From the NCBI GenBank assembly GCA_019418225.1, contig DYCF01000006.1:83289-129134 (forward strand): DNA of 45,846 bases, in the 5' to 3' direction. The notes beneath the pieces were generated by a model. That model did not search any database and was not told the DNA's origin. It saw nothing but the letters and a program-made list of their open reading frames with translations. Positions within the stretch are counted from its first letter, which is position 1; each line of letters opens with the position of its first letter. Below are positions 1 through 7,538 of the stretch, in pieces. The stretch comes from Clostridiales bacterium. GTDB lineage: Bacteria; Bacillota; Clostridia; Lachnospirales; Cellulosilyticaceae. A program made the position numbers and the translations under genes.

Positions 1-273
1 GCTCTGGTTTATTCGGCATAATCACTGGCCCTGGTCCCTGCTCTGGCTTATTCGGTAGAATTACTGGCCCTGGTCCTTGTTCTGGCTTATTCGGTAGAAT
101 TACTGGCCCTGGTCCTTGTTCTGGCTTATTCGGCATAATTACTGGTCCTGGCCCTTGCTCTGGCTTATTCGGCATAATTACTGGCCCTGGCCCTTGCTCT
201 GGCTTATTCGGCATAATCACCGGCCCTGGTCCCTGTTCTAGCTTATTCGATATAATCATTGGTTCTGGTTCCT
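1..273 (-). repeat. Tandem 39-bp coding repeat, about 7 copies
   Basis: Seven consecutive 39-bp units in frame, each encoding a variant of KPEQGPGPVIMPN. Six are nearly identical; the one at about 235-273 is degenerate, and an eighth at about 274-300 is barely recognisable. The array continues past the left edge. The near identity of the inner units indicates recent expansion or homogenisation. Confidence 0.95.
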
Positions 274-817
274 GCTCTTGTTCATTCGAGATAATAACTG
301 GCTTGCGTTCTTCAGATACAATAGTTGATTGAGATACCTCTTTTGTTTTATCAGGCTCTGCTGTAGTAAGTGGACTAGTCGTCTCCTTCTTAACATTCAC
401 TACTGACTCAACAGGTTTAGACTTTGGTACAATAGACTCTAGAATTGGTAAAACTGTAAATCTTTCATTTTTAAACCCTAGAAGTATTGCATCTACACCT
501 CTTAATTCATTTTCTTTCACTATAATTGCTACACCATCTATATCTTTTAGCGCAATATTACTTCCCATTACACTATGTTCATCTACACGCCACTTCGTTT
601 CTTTTTCTTTGCCTAGTTCCCCAATTCTTACGCCTGTGTCCTGCTTACTGCTTAATACATATAATTCAAATGTTCTATTATTAGTTTGCTTAAGATTTTG
701 TACATAGCACCTAATTATACCTGGTGTAGAAATAGTCACATGCCCTGTTACAGTCTTGCCTTCTACCCCATATGTAGGGATGTTTTCCTGTAAGCTTATG
801 AGCGTATTTACATACAT
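1..817 (-). CDS. Partial protein with N-terminal beta-rich domain and tandem 13-residue repeats
   Basis: The gene runs off the left edge, so its C-terminus is missing; 272 codons are visible. The ATG at 815-817 is preceded by AAAGGAG at 8 nt spacing. Residues ~1-115 look like one beta-rich domain (starts MYVNTLISLQENIPTYG) with no signal peptide. Residues ~118-170 are a Ser/Thr/Lys/Pro linker. From about residue 180, 39-bp DNA repeats (bases 1-273) encode seven 13-residue units, consensus KPEQGPGPVIMPN; the two nearest the linker are degenerate. The N-terminal domain recalls the DUF6128-type domain of clostridial repeat proteins, but this is a weak recollection. Function is unknown; a spacer or stalk role for the Pro/Gly repeats is inference. 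Confidence 0.85.
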   Translation of the reverse strand, partial: MYVNTLISLQENIPTYGVEGKTVTGHVTISTPGIIRCYVQNLKQTNNRTFELYVLSSKQDTGVRIGELGKEKETKWRVDEHSVMGSNIALKDIDGVAIIVKENELRGVDAILLGFKNERFTVLPILESIVPKSKPVESVVNVKKETTSPLTTAEPDKTKEVSQSTIVSEERKPVIISNEQEQEPEPMIISNKLEQGPGPVIMPNKPEQGPGPVIMPNKPEQGPGPVIMPNKPEQGPGPVILPNKPEQGPGPVILPNKPEQGPGPVIMPNKPE

Positions 818-991
818 ATCACCGACTCCTTTGTTTGTCCGTCATTATAAACTCTATACTATGTATATGAACTCATTTATCATGGTATACCTTTCTAAAA
901 TGATTTTTCATGATAAAGCTAACGCAAGACCATCCTACTACACTTTGCATCATCTACTTAATCAAAAGTTGATAAGTTACTTCGAAAATGC

Positions 992-1041
992 AAAATGGGA
1001 TGTTACGAAACTAATCAAATAGTTTCATAACATCCCATTTT
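992..1041 (-). terminator. Terminator after the lipoprotein gene
   Basis: A 20-bp stem with one G-T type mismatch (992-1011 with 1022-1041) and a 10-nt loop lies 8 nt past the lipoprotein stop codon. T-rich bases follow on both strands. It separates this gene from the downstream repeat-protein gene. Confidence 0.8.
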
Positions 1042-1048
1042 GTATTTA

Positions 1049-1909
1049 TTACATTTCAGTAGCTGACTTTGCTTCTTCTGGAATGACGATTTCATTTACG
1101 CCCTCTAAGTTGCTAAAGCTCATATTCATGCCGAATTCAATGCTCTCTAAATCTTTTTCTTCTACACCTTCTTGACCTTTTAAAGCATTCTTCATTATAT
1201 CTGATAAGTCCATTCTTACTTGTACAAGTGTTTCATCTTCTTGGCTTACAAGCATTTCTATAGCAAAATCTTCTGCCTCAGCTATACTACCAAGCATACT
1301 CTCTGCACTGGCACCTATGCTCCCCATCTGATTCATAAGTTCTCCTAACTTGCTAACAGGAATATTCACTAATAACTTATAGCAATCTACACCATTTACG
1401 GTTTCATCCTCGCCTTGTGTTACCCCATCTGAAAGCCCAATATATTCATCAACTGTATTGCCAGGCGCTTTAATATAATTTGCAACCTCATCTTCTGTTG
1501 CAATACTTGTCTTATACCATGCATCATCTAAATTTTGATAAAATGTATAACCACCTTCAGCTGGTTCAAGATACATTGCCATATCAATATTTTGAGTTTC
1601 TTCGCCCATAGCCATTTTAGTCTTGCTATCTACTTGCATTGTTAGACTAGGTGCGTTTATAACTTTCATATTCATATCCATGTCCATATTCAACTCTTGT
1701 CCTTGACTTGCTACTTTGAAATTTATATCTGTTACTGCTTCATAACTTTTTACTTCTGCCATTTTATTTGAAACGCTTGTTAAAAGTTCTTGTGGATTAA
1801 TCTCCTTTTGTGCTGCAGCACTACTTACTTCTCCACTGTTCGTATTGCCACACCCTGTAAAAGCTAAGATTAAACTTATCGCACCAATAATTAATACATT
1901 CTTTTTCAA
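1049..1909 (-). CDS. Lipoprotein, DUF6612-like
   Basis: 286 residues. The N-terminus has a short basic region, a hydrophobic stretch and a lipobox ending LAFTGC, so the mature protein should be attached to the outer face of the membrane by a lipidated Cys19. The rest alternates amphipathic strands with a 'VSNKMAEVKSYEAVTDINFKV' style start, typical of DUF6612/LppX-like lipoproteins with a curved beta-sheet that may hold a hydrophobic ligand. The start codon is TTG (1907-1909), with GGGG 8 nt upstream. The gene has its own promoter and terminator, so it is probably monocistronic. The ligand is unknown. Confidence 0.85.
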   Translation of the reverse strand: MKKNVLIIGAISLILAFTGCGNTNSGEVSSAAAQKEINPQELLTSVSNKMAEVKSYEAVTDINFKVASQGQELNMDMDMNMKVINAPSLTMQVDSKTKMAMGEETQNIDMAMYLEPAEGGYTFYQNLDDAWYKTSIATEDEVANYIKAPGNTVDEYIGLSDGVTQGEDETVNGVDCYKLLVNIPVSKLGELMNQMGSIGASAESMLGSIAEAEDFAIEMLVSQEDETLVQVRMDLSDIMKNALKGQEGVEEKDLESIEFGMNMSFSNLEGVNEIVIPEEAKSATEM

Positions 1910-1984
1910 TTGAATTTCCCCATTTCTTTTTATTTATATCTATGCGTATAAAGGAAGATGTCATATTTCTCCTAGACTTCTAAA

Positions 1985-2013
1985 AGTATATAGGAGGCTC
2001 TAATTTAAGTCAA
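1985..2013 (-). promoter_or_regulatory. Sigma-A-type promoter of the lipoprotein gene
   Basis: On the minus strand TTGACT (2008-2013), 17 bp, TATACT (1985-1990); the predicted transcript starts near 1978, giving a leader of about 69 nt. Nothing else recognisable lies between 2014 and 2241. Confidence 0.65.
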
Positions 2014-2241
2014 TATTCTTAATTTTTATAATCATTAGCGCATTAAATTTTTTATTCCATTATTTATCCTAAAAAAAATACACATTACAAAAATACTTTA
2101 TTTAATACCTCTACACAAAAAAGTCCGTTTATTTAATTTCCCATTCATTTTAGCTAAGATTAGCTTTTATATCATTTCAAAAATTTATCCTCTTATAGGA
2201 TATCTTAAGCCCTCTATATCACTTTTATTTCCAATTTAACT

Positions 2242-2285
2242 AAAAAAGGTATCGCCAAACTAACTCCATAGTTCTGACGACACCC
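2242..2285 (-). terminator. Terminator downstream of ridA
   Basis: On the minus strand GGTGTCG pairs with CGATACC, with an inner AACT/AGTT pairing, followed by a run of six T. The two repeat copies at 2290-2461 lie between ridA and this terminator, so they should be transcribed in the ridA 3' UTR. Confidence 0.65.
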
Positions 2286-2289
2286 TTCT

Positions 2290-2405
2290 TATAGATTTCA
2301 CATTTATAAAATTTAGTTATTCATAATTTTTAGGAATGTGAAATCATTGAGAGAAACTTATTTACCTACATGTATATTTCAAGGTTTTAGTTGGTTTCTC
2401 TATAG
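2290..2405 (+). repeat. Double-hairpin dispersed repeat, copy 1
   Basis: About 113 bp. Hairpin A is GATTTCACAT paired with ATGTGAAATC around a ~33-nt AT-rich loop; hairpin B is GAGAAAC paired with GTTTCTC around a loop containing ACATGTATATTTCAAG. The ends carry CTATAGA in inverted orientation. There is no ORF. Seven other full or partial copies are in this window. Confidence 0.9.
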
Positions 2406-2461
2406 ATTTCACATTTATAAAATTTAGTTATTCATAGTTTTTAGGAATGTGAAATCATTGA
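2401..2461 (+). repeat. Double-hairpin repeat, copy 2 (hairpin A only)
   Basis: Hairpin A half of the ~113-bp element, joined to copy 1 through a shared CTATAG and ending 8 nt before the ridA stop codon. Hairpin B is missing. Confidence 0.85.
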
Positions 2462-2469
2462 ATTAATTT

Positions 2470-2841
2470 TTATACTGTTGCAATAACTTCAATTTCTACT
2501 TTTCCACCTTTTGGAAGGTTAGCTACTTGAACTGCACTTCTTGCTGGGTATGGTTCTGTAAAGTATTTACCATATACTTCATTAACAGCTACGAAGTCAT
2601 TGATATCTGCTAAAAATACTGTTGTTTTTACAACATTATCAATGCTTGACCCTGCTGCTTCAAGTACTGCGATAAGGTTCTTAATTGACTGTTCTGCTTG
2701 TTCTACAACTGTATCTTTAAGAACGCCATCTGGTCCCATGCCTAATTGACCAGATGTATAAACCATACCATTTACAACCATTGCTTGTGAATATGGTCCA
2801 ATTGCTTGTGGTGCTTTGTCTGTGTGTACTCTTTGTTTCAT
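2470..2841 (-). CDS. ridA: RidA family enamine/imine deaminase
   Basis: 123 residues, the usual RidA/YjgF length. The cytosolic trimer hydrolyses reactive 2-aminoacrylate and related imines released by PLP enzymes. The family signature is clear: a TDKAPQAIGPYSQA start, GQLGM, and the C-terminal PARSAVQVANLPKGGKVEIE stretch with the substrate-binding Arg and the final Glu. An AGGAGG precedes the ATG at 7 nt spacing. It appears monocistronic, with a terminator at 2242-2285. Confidence 0.95.
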   Translation of the reverse strand: MKQRVHTDKAPQAIGPYSQAMVVNGMVYTSGQLGMGPDGVLKDTVVEQAEQSIKNLIAVLEAAGSSIDNVVKTTVFLADINDFVAVNEVYGKYFTEPYPARSAVQVANLPKGGKVEIEVIATV

Positions 2842-2962
2842 TTGTAAGTCCTCCTAAAAATATTAACTCTATTATTTTACATTCTCTCTTTATTATACGC
2901 ATTCTCTTAAATGTATTCAATGTACTATATATCTTTTCATAAAATATTCAAATTTATCTAAT

Positions 2963-3078
2963 TATAAATCTCACATTTATAAATTTTAGTTATTTATGAT
3001 TTTTAGTCATGTGAAATCATTGAGAGAAACCTATTTACCTACATGTATATTTCAAGGTTTTAGCTGTTTTCTCTCTAT
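2963..3078 (+). repeat. Double-hairpin repeat, copy 3
   Basis: Full-length copy between ridA and the XRE regulator gene. Both hairpins are present with small changes (first arm AATCTCACAT, loop TTATTTATGATTTTTAGTC). Confidence 0.85.
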
Positions 3079-3097
3079 AAAACCACAAGTCCTTCCA

Positions 3098-3367
3098 TTA
3101 TATATATAATTTTATATAAATAAAAAAATCCTGATCGTCTCCGACCAAGATATTATCTATAGGTGTATTTAATATTTTACTTAAAGCATATAGGTTATCT
3201 ACTGAAGGCAGGCTTTCACCCCATTGCCATTTATAAATTGCCTGTGGCTGTTCAAATCCAAAGTACGCTTGTAAATCTCTTACTGATAGACCTTTCGCCT
3301 TTCTAAGTTTTACAATATTAGCGCCCGTTGCCTTTAGATTTACCGTTGGAAATATACTGGTGCTCAT
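3098..3367 (-). CDS. Small XRE-family helix-turn-helix regulator
   Basis: 89 residues, almost entirely one Cro/C1-type HTH domain: 'TGANIVKLRKAKGLSVRDLQ' forms the first helices and 'QAIYKWQWGESLPSVDNLYA' the recognition helix and following turn. AGGAGG precedes the ATG. No sensor domain is present, so it is probably a simple DNA-binding repressor. Neither neighbour suggests a target. It sits between two clusters of the double-hairpin repeat. Confidence 0.85.
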   Translation of the reverse strand: MSTSIFPTVNLKATGANIVKLRKAKGLSVRDLQAYFGFEQPQAIYKWQWGESLPSVDNLYALSKILNTPIDNILVGDDQDFFIYIKLYI

Positions 3368-3439
3368 GGCACACCTCCTACAATTTATAAGTTTATTTAT
3401 ATAGATTACTTTCCTCTATATATATAGATTTCACATTTA

Positions 3440-3555
3440 TATAGATTTCACATTTATAAAATTTAGTTATTCATAGTTTTTAGTCATGTGAAATCATTGT
3501 GAGAAAACAACTTACGTACATGTATATTTCAAGTTTTTAGTTGGTTTCTCTATAA
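3440..3555 (+). repeat. Double-hairpin repeat, copy 4
   Basis: Full copy, preceded at 3421-3440 by an extra 18-bp duplication of its first bases. Hairpin B is longer here: GAGAAAACAAC pairs with GTTGGTTTCTC with one mismatch. Confidence 0.85.
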
Positions 3556-3651
3556 ACTTTAGTTATTCATACTCTTTAGCAATGTGAAATCATTGTGAGA
3601 AAACAACTTAACTGCATGTATATTTCAAGTTTTAGTTGGTTTCTCTATAGA
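3551..3651 (+). repeat. Double-hairpin repeat, copy 5 (5'-deleted)
   Basis: Tandem to copy 4 and lacking the first arm of hairpin A. It keeps TATAAACTTTAGTTATTCAT, the second arm and hairpin B, ending in CTATAG. Confidence 0.8.
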
Positions 3652-3994
3652 CTATGCTTTATTATAGCTATCCTTATTACTTTAAGCAATATTTTCCAAG
3701 CAATTTAATATTATTTGCAGCTATACAGCCATGTGTTAAACCTAACAGTAAGAAGTCAACCTGTACAAACATTTCTCATGGATTTAATCGACCATTAATC
3801 ATTCATCCTTGAACATTTATGCGGTTAACATTAAGCATTGACCATTGAGCATTCATCATTAAACATTGACCATTTATCTACGTGCCATCTTTAAGAATCT
3901 GCCAAATAGCCTAAGCTATATCTAAAATTTTCCACGCTAACCCTTAGTGGAAGGGGACTTCATTTAAGATTTTCGTATAACTGCAAATCTACTA
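3652..3994. other. Gene-free stretch with degenerate short repeats
   Basis: No convincing ORF. Bases ~3786-3873 hold a decayed series of ATTGACCATT / CATTAAGCATT-like words. A hairpin at 3939-3962 (TTCCAC with GTGGAA) followed by AATTTT on the minus strand could be a weak terminator for the gene at 3995. Confidence 0.5.
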
Positions 3995-4627
3995 TTATTC
4001 TATTTCTATTACTGTGGTGCTATTAGAAATTTGTAAGCAAGTATCTACCTCGCTCTCAAATGCTTCAATCTCATCTGTCATATGCTTGATGATTTTCTCC
4101 GCCTCCAAGGCATCGACTAAACCATATTCATTCGCTTCACGGTAAGGATCGGCAATGGCATCATGACTTGCTTTTGTAATTTTTTCTTTTCCTTCTTTAC
4201 CATAAGCCGTTATAAGAAGTCTTTCTACACTGTCATCCACTTTAGCATTTTCATAATTAACCATTTCAATAGCCATAGCATATTGCTCAGAAAGCTTTTT
4301 AAGCAGTCTTTTTTCATATTCAATAGCATTCTTTTTATCAATTGCTTCTGCTACTGTCATTTTTTTACCTGCTATTTCTACCATAATGATTGCATTCGAC
4401 TTCACAATAGCTGCCTTAATCTTATCTCTTCGTTTAATAAGATCTGTTATGGCCATATAGTCAGCCTTTGCATTTGCCTTGAATTCTTCTTTTGATACTT
4501 TTCCATCCACATTTACAGCAGAAAGTTTCGCTACACTAATGAAACTTGCATCTTTTATCTTACGCATAATTCTACTATCTAATAATTTTAATTCATTTAA
4601 TCCCTTTGTCACTAACATTTGTTCCAT
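3995..4627 (-). CDS. Hypothetical protein, helical, of unknown function
   Basis: 210 residues, cytosolic, with no signal peptide or membrane segment. It is mostly helical and charged, with 'MAITDLIKRRDKIKAAIVKSN' leading into a short strand 'IVEIAGKKMTVAEAI' and then long helices. The early segment 'LDSRIMRKIKDASFISV' and the C-terminal 'IEAFESEVDTCLQISNSTT' frame the protein. Similar proteins occur, as I recall, in Firmicutes phages and their hosts, but I cannot assign a function. The start has an excellent AAGGAGG at 8 nt. No other phage genes are nearby. Confidence 0.75.
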   Translation of the reverse strand: MEQMLVTKGLNELKLLDSRIMRKIKDASFISVAKLSAVNVDGKVSKEEFKANAKADYMAITDLIKRRDKIKAAIVKSNAIIMVEIAGKKMTVAEAIDKKNAIEYEKRLLKKLSEQYAMAIEMVNYENAKVDDSVERLLITAYGKEGKEKITKASHDAIADPYREANEYGLVDALEAEKIIKHMTDEIEAFESEVDTCLQISNSTTVIEIE

Positions 4628-4804
4628 GCCATTACCTCCTTGGCAAACTATGTATCCGTATTACATTTACTTCTGATAAGTAACTTGTCTCTTGCAGCAC
4701 TTATCTTTGATAAATTAATTATAGTTTCTTTCAGAGTCTATGACATTAAACTGGTAGTTTATTTCTACCTCTCCTATTATTTATTGCATCTCTTAATGGC
4801 TATT

Positions 4805-5749
4805 TTATTTAAATTTCTCATAGTTACCTAATATTTTTAAATATCTTGTTTGTTCTTCTACCCTACTTAGGGCAATAAGTACATTAGCATCTTGCAAGTT
4901 ACCTTCAATATCTACGAAAAAGTAATACTCCCATTCTCTTTCTAAGAGCGGACGTGATTGAATCTTTAAAAGGTTTAATCCATTATATGCAAAATGACCC
5001 AGTATATTATAAAGTGACCCACTTGTATGCTCTGTTGTGAAACAGATACTAATTTTGTCACAGTTATCTTGGATATGCATTTTTCTAGCTAAAATAATAA
5101 ACCTTGTACAGTTATTCTGATTGAAATGAATATTGGTTCTAATAGGTTCTAATCTATAAAGCTCCCCTGCACGCTTGCTTCCAATAGCCGCCTTTGTTAC
5201 ATCATTTAATCCTGCTACATATTCACAAGCGGCAGCTGTATTTAAATAAGGAATAGGCGTAATCTGCTTATTTTCCTTTAAAAATGGTTTACATTGGGAA
5301 ATAGCTTGTTTGTGAGAATAAACTTCTTTAATGTCCTCTAGTTTTGCACCTTTTACACCTAAAAGGTTGTGCTGTACTTTTACAATTTCTTCTCCTACAA
5401 TATATAAATTATATTTTTTGATGAGGTCATATGTATCCAGTACTTCTCCCGCACTAGAATTTTCAATAGGTATAACGCCATAATCAATATTTCCTGCTTC
5501 AAGGGCATCGAAAACATCTTGAAATTCTTCATGGGCTACACATTTCGACCAATTTCCCTGGAAATAATTGATAGTCGCCTGCTCACCATAAGCTCCTGGT
5601 ACCCCTTGATACCCTACAACTGGAAAGGGGTTAAAATAAGTATTTAAACCCTCTTCGATTTGACTTAGTGCACGCTCATTATGAGCATATAAATTTTCAA
5701 TAGATATTTTTAACTGCTTTTGAATCCCTGCATAATGTACTTCTTCCAT
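4805..5749 (-). CDS. pheA: Prephenate dehydratase with C-terminal ACT domain
   Basis: 314 residues. It converts prephenate to phenylpyruvate in phenylalanine synthesis. The catalytic domain runs from about residue 45 ('VGYQGVPGAYGEQA') to ~225 and includes the TRF motif (NNCTRFIILA) needed for catalysis. The ACT domain follows (GSLYNILGHFAYNGLNL, then IQSRP where ESRP is usual), which normally binds phenylalanine for feedback inhibition. The 44 residues before the catalytic domain are helical but too short for a chorismate mutase domain, unlike the ~375-residue bifunctional enzymes. The ATG lies 2 nt after the aroF stop, so translation is probably coupled. Confidence 0.93.
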   Translation of the reverse strand: MEEVHYAGIQKQLKISIENLYAHNERALSQIEEGLNTYFNPFPVVGYQGVPGAYGEQATINYFQGNWSKCVAHEEFQDVFDALEAGNIDYGVIPIENSSAGEVLDTYDLIKKYNLYIVGEEIVKVQHNLLGVKGAKLEDIKEVYSHKQAISQCKPFLKENKQITPIPYLNTAAACEYVAGLNDVTKAAIGSKRAGELYRLEPIRTNIHFNQNNCTRFIILARKMHIQDNCDKISICFTTEHTSGSLYNILGHFAYNGLNLLKIQSRPLLEREWEYYFFVDIEGNLQDANVLIALSRVEEQTRYLKILGNYEKFK

Positions 5750-5751
5750 TT

Positions 5752-6780
5752 TTATTCCACCCCACTTATACGTTTGTCCTCTATTGCTGCATATCGTTTT
5801 ACTTTTTCTACTAAATGTTCAAATTGATCTGGTGTAATAGATTGTGGTCCATCACAAAGCGCCTTAGCTGGATTGTTGTGAACTTCTACGATAAGCCCAT
5901 CTGCTCCTGCTGCTATAGCTGCCATACACATTGGCTCTACCATATAACGAAGTCCTGTCGCATGACTTGGATCGATAATAATTGGTAAGTGACTTAATTT
6001 ACGAATAGCTGGAATAGCTGATAAGTCCAAAGTATTTCGTGTGTAATTTTCAAAGGTTCGAATACCTCTTTCACAGAAGATAACTTGTTCATTGCCACCT
6101 GCCATAATATACTCTGCTGACATAATCCATTCTTCAATAGTTGCTGAAAGCCCACGCTTTAATAAAATAGGCTTTCTTGTTTGACCAAGCTGTTTGAGGA
6201 GCGCGAAGTTTTGCATATTCCTTGCCCCCACTTGAATGATGTCTACATCCTCTACGAATTGATCTAAAGTAGCTGGATCCATAATTTCTGTAACAATCGG
6301 AAGTCCTGTTTTTTCTCTTGCATATTTCAAAAGTTCTAACCCTTCTGCCTCCAAACCTTGGAATGAATATGGTGACGTACGAGGTTTATAAGCACCACCT
6401 CTAAGAAATGTTGCCCCAGAACGCTTCACAGCTTCTGCAATGCTCACAATCTGCTCTTCACTTTCCACCGAGCAAGGACCTGCAATAATGGCAATATCCT
6501 TACCCCCAATTTTCCTACTACAAATATCTAAAATTGTATCATCAGGGTGAAATGCGCGATTTGCCTTTTTATAAGGTTCTTTCACACGCATCGCTTTCTC
6601 TACCCTTGAATCCCTTTCAATATCATCTATATCAATAGATGATGCATCTCCAATAAGTCCTAGCACTGTACACGCATTGCCTTCATTAACTTGTATTTGC
6701 ACATTATAACTATCTGTAATTTCTTTCATAAATTTTTGTACTTCCTCTTGGCTTACTTTATTTTTCATTACAATAATCAT
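5752..6780 (-). CDS. aroF: 3-deoxy-7-phosphoheptulonate synthase, class I-beta
   Basis: 342 residues. It joins PEP and erythrose 4-phosphate in the first step of the shikimate pathway. Residues ~1-75 form a ferredoxin-like regulatory domain as in Thermotoga-type enzymes, usually the feedback site for Tyr/Phe. The barrel follows with GPCSVES, RGGAYKPRTSPYSFQG, LLKRG, ERGIRTFE, DPSHATG and EVHNNP, including the metal and PEP ligands. GGGAGG lies 8 nt upstream of the ATG; an internal ATG four codons later is less well placed. First gene of the aroF-pheA pair. No T-box sequence is visible in the leader. Confidence 0.96.
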   Translation of the reverse strand: MIIVMKNKVSQEEVQKFMKEITDSYNVQIQVNEGNACTVLGLIGDASSIDIDDIERDSRVEKAMRVKEPYKKANRAFHPDDTILDICSRKIGGKDIAIIAGPCSVESEEQIVSIAEAVKRSGATFLRGGAYKPRTSPYSFQGLEAEGLELLKYAREKTGLPIVTEIMDPATLDQFVEDVDIIQVGARNMQNFALLKQLGQTRKPILLKRGLSATIEEWIMSAEYIMAGGNEQVIFCERGIRTFENYTRNTLDLSAIPAIRKLSHLPIIIDPSHATGLRYMVEPMCMAAIAAGADGLIVEVHNNPAKALCDGPQSITPDQFEHLVEKVKRYAAIEDKRISGVE

Positions 6781-6995
6781 AGTTACTGCCTCCCATTATT
6801 CATTATTTTTCATTTCATGAAATCTATTCTCATAAATTCTTCTATTAATTATAATCATCACAATCCATATCTTTACTTAACTTATATGTCTTGCTTCCTG
6901 TTATGTTCATGGCTCTGCTGTCTGTTATATCTTCTACGTTTGAGTAACAAGTTGCTTTTTATAATTAAATTGACTTATGGCTAGCTTCATTTTGC

Positions 6996-7022
6996 AAATA
7001 TTAATGGGCCCTATTAATATTT
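6996..7022. promoter_or_regulatory. 27-bp near-perfect palindrome upstream of aroF
   Basis: AAATATTAAT (6996-7005) and ATTAATATTT (7013-7022) flank GGGCCCT. Only the extra central T breaks full symmetry. It lies ~215 bp before aroF and ~65 bp beyond the terminator of the small gene at 7149. It could be an operator; the binding protein is unknown. The remaining 6781-6995 contains no gene I can support. Confidence 0.45.
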
Positions 7023-7085
7023 CAAATCAGTGCAATAGCGCTTAGGCAATCAATTTACCAGGTACTTTATTTTTAGAACTAAAAA

Positions 7086-7117
7086 GGCCTTATGCTCCAA
7101 TGGGCATAAGGCCTTAT
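7086..7117 (-). terminator. Terminator after the 47-codon gene
   Basis: AAGGCCTTATGC pairs perfectly with GCATAAGGCCTT around an 8-nt loop. A TTTTTAG run follows on the minus strand. Confidence 0.85.
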
Positions 7118-7148
7118 ATCTTGTATAGGTAAAAGTAAGATATATGAT

Positions 7149-7292
7149 TTAGACGTATATGCCAAAAGGCTCTAACTTATTTTGTTGACAGCAAAAAGAA
7201 CCAGCGCTAAAAAAGTAAAAGCCCCAGCTAAAAAAGAATGTATTAAATTTTGCTGCTACATTAATTAAGTTAGATATACGTTTCATCCTCAT
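7149..7292 (-). CDS. Small hydrophobic Cys-containing peptide, 47 residues
   Basis: A 47-codon ORF with AAAGGAG 5 nt before the ATG (7290-7292), a second in-frame Met at codon 3, a perfect consensus promoter 107 nt upstream and a strong terminator 30 nt downstream. The peptide starts basic and amphipathic (MRMKRISNLINVAAKF), then has an aromatic hydrophobic segment (FFFSWGFYFFSAGSF), adjacent cysteines CC at 34-35 and a short polar tail QQNKLEPFGIYV. I do not recognise the family. An AgrD-like signal peptide or a membrane-active small protein are possibilities, but it lacks the acidic PxxP-like tail typical of AgrD and there is no AgrB nearby. Confidence 0.6.
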   Translation of the reverse strand: MRMKRISNLINVAAKFNTFFFSWGFYFFSAGSFCCQQNKLEPFGIYV

Positions 7293-7405
7293 ATTTCTCC
7301 TTTCCTAAATTATTTTTAATCTCTAATTGATTATGCATTGATAGATTTTTTATTTATTATTTGTCTTAAATATTTTTAAATTGTTAGACTTTTTAAATTG
7401 GTTTT

Positions 7406-7434
7406 ATTATAATTTTCAATTTTAGGTTTGTCAA
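7406..7434 (-). promoter_or_regulatory. Perfect consensus sigma-A promoter of the 47-codon gene
   Basis: TTGACA (7429-7434), 17 bp, TATAAT (7406-7411) on the minus strand: both hexamers match the consensus exactly. The predicted start is near 7399. Confidence 0.85.
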
Positions 7435-7538
7435 CATGTTTTCTTTTTTATTTTTATGCCACAAATCCATTTTTTCTATTCATACCCTACTCATTTACCT
7501 AAAATTTCCATACACTATCTAACATTAATTAAAAAATA

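Noticed and set aside
756..1022. 88-codon plus-strand ORF
   Set aside because: It overlaps the well-supported repeat-protein start and a terminator hairpin, has no ribosome site and no protein-like pattern.
2290..3651. Closely spaced repeats that could suggest a CRISPR array
   Set aside because: The units are ~113 bp with internal hairpins, join through a shared CTATAG without unique spacers, also occur 25-40 kb away, and there are no cas genes.
3995..4627. Prophage remnant
   Set aside because: One protein vaguely recalls phage proteins, but no integrase, capsid, tail or lysis genes or att repeats are nearby.
6781..7085. T-box or other known riboswitch before aroF
   Set aside because: No GGTGGNACC-like T-box sequence or paired terminator/antiterminator was found between the small gene and aroF.
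7149..7292. AgrD-type autoinducer precursor for the AgrC-like kinase
   Set aside because: Size and amphipathic start fit loosely, but the typical acidic, proline-containing tail after the Cys is absent, there is no AgrB, and the kinase is 14 kb away. Left as an unknown small peptide.
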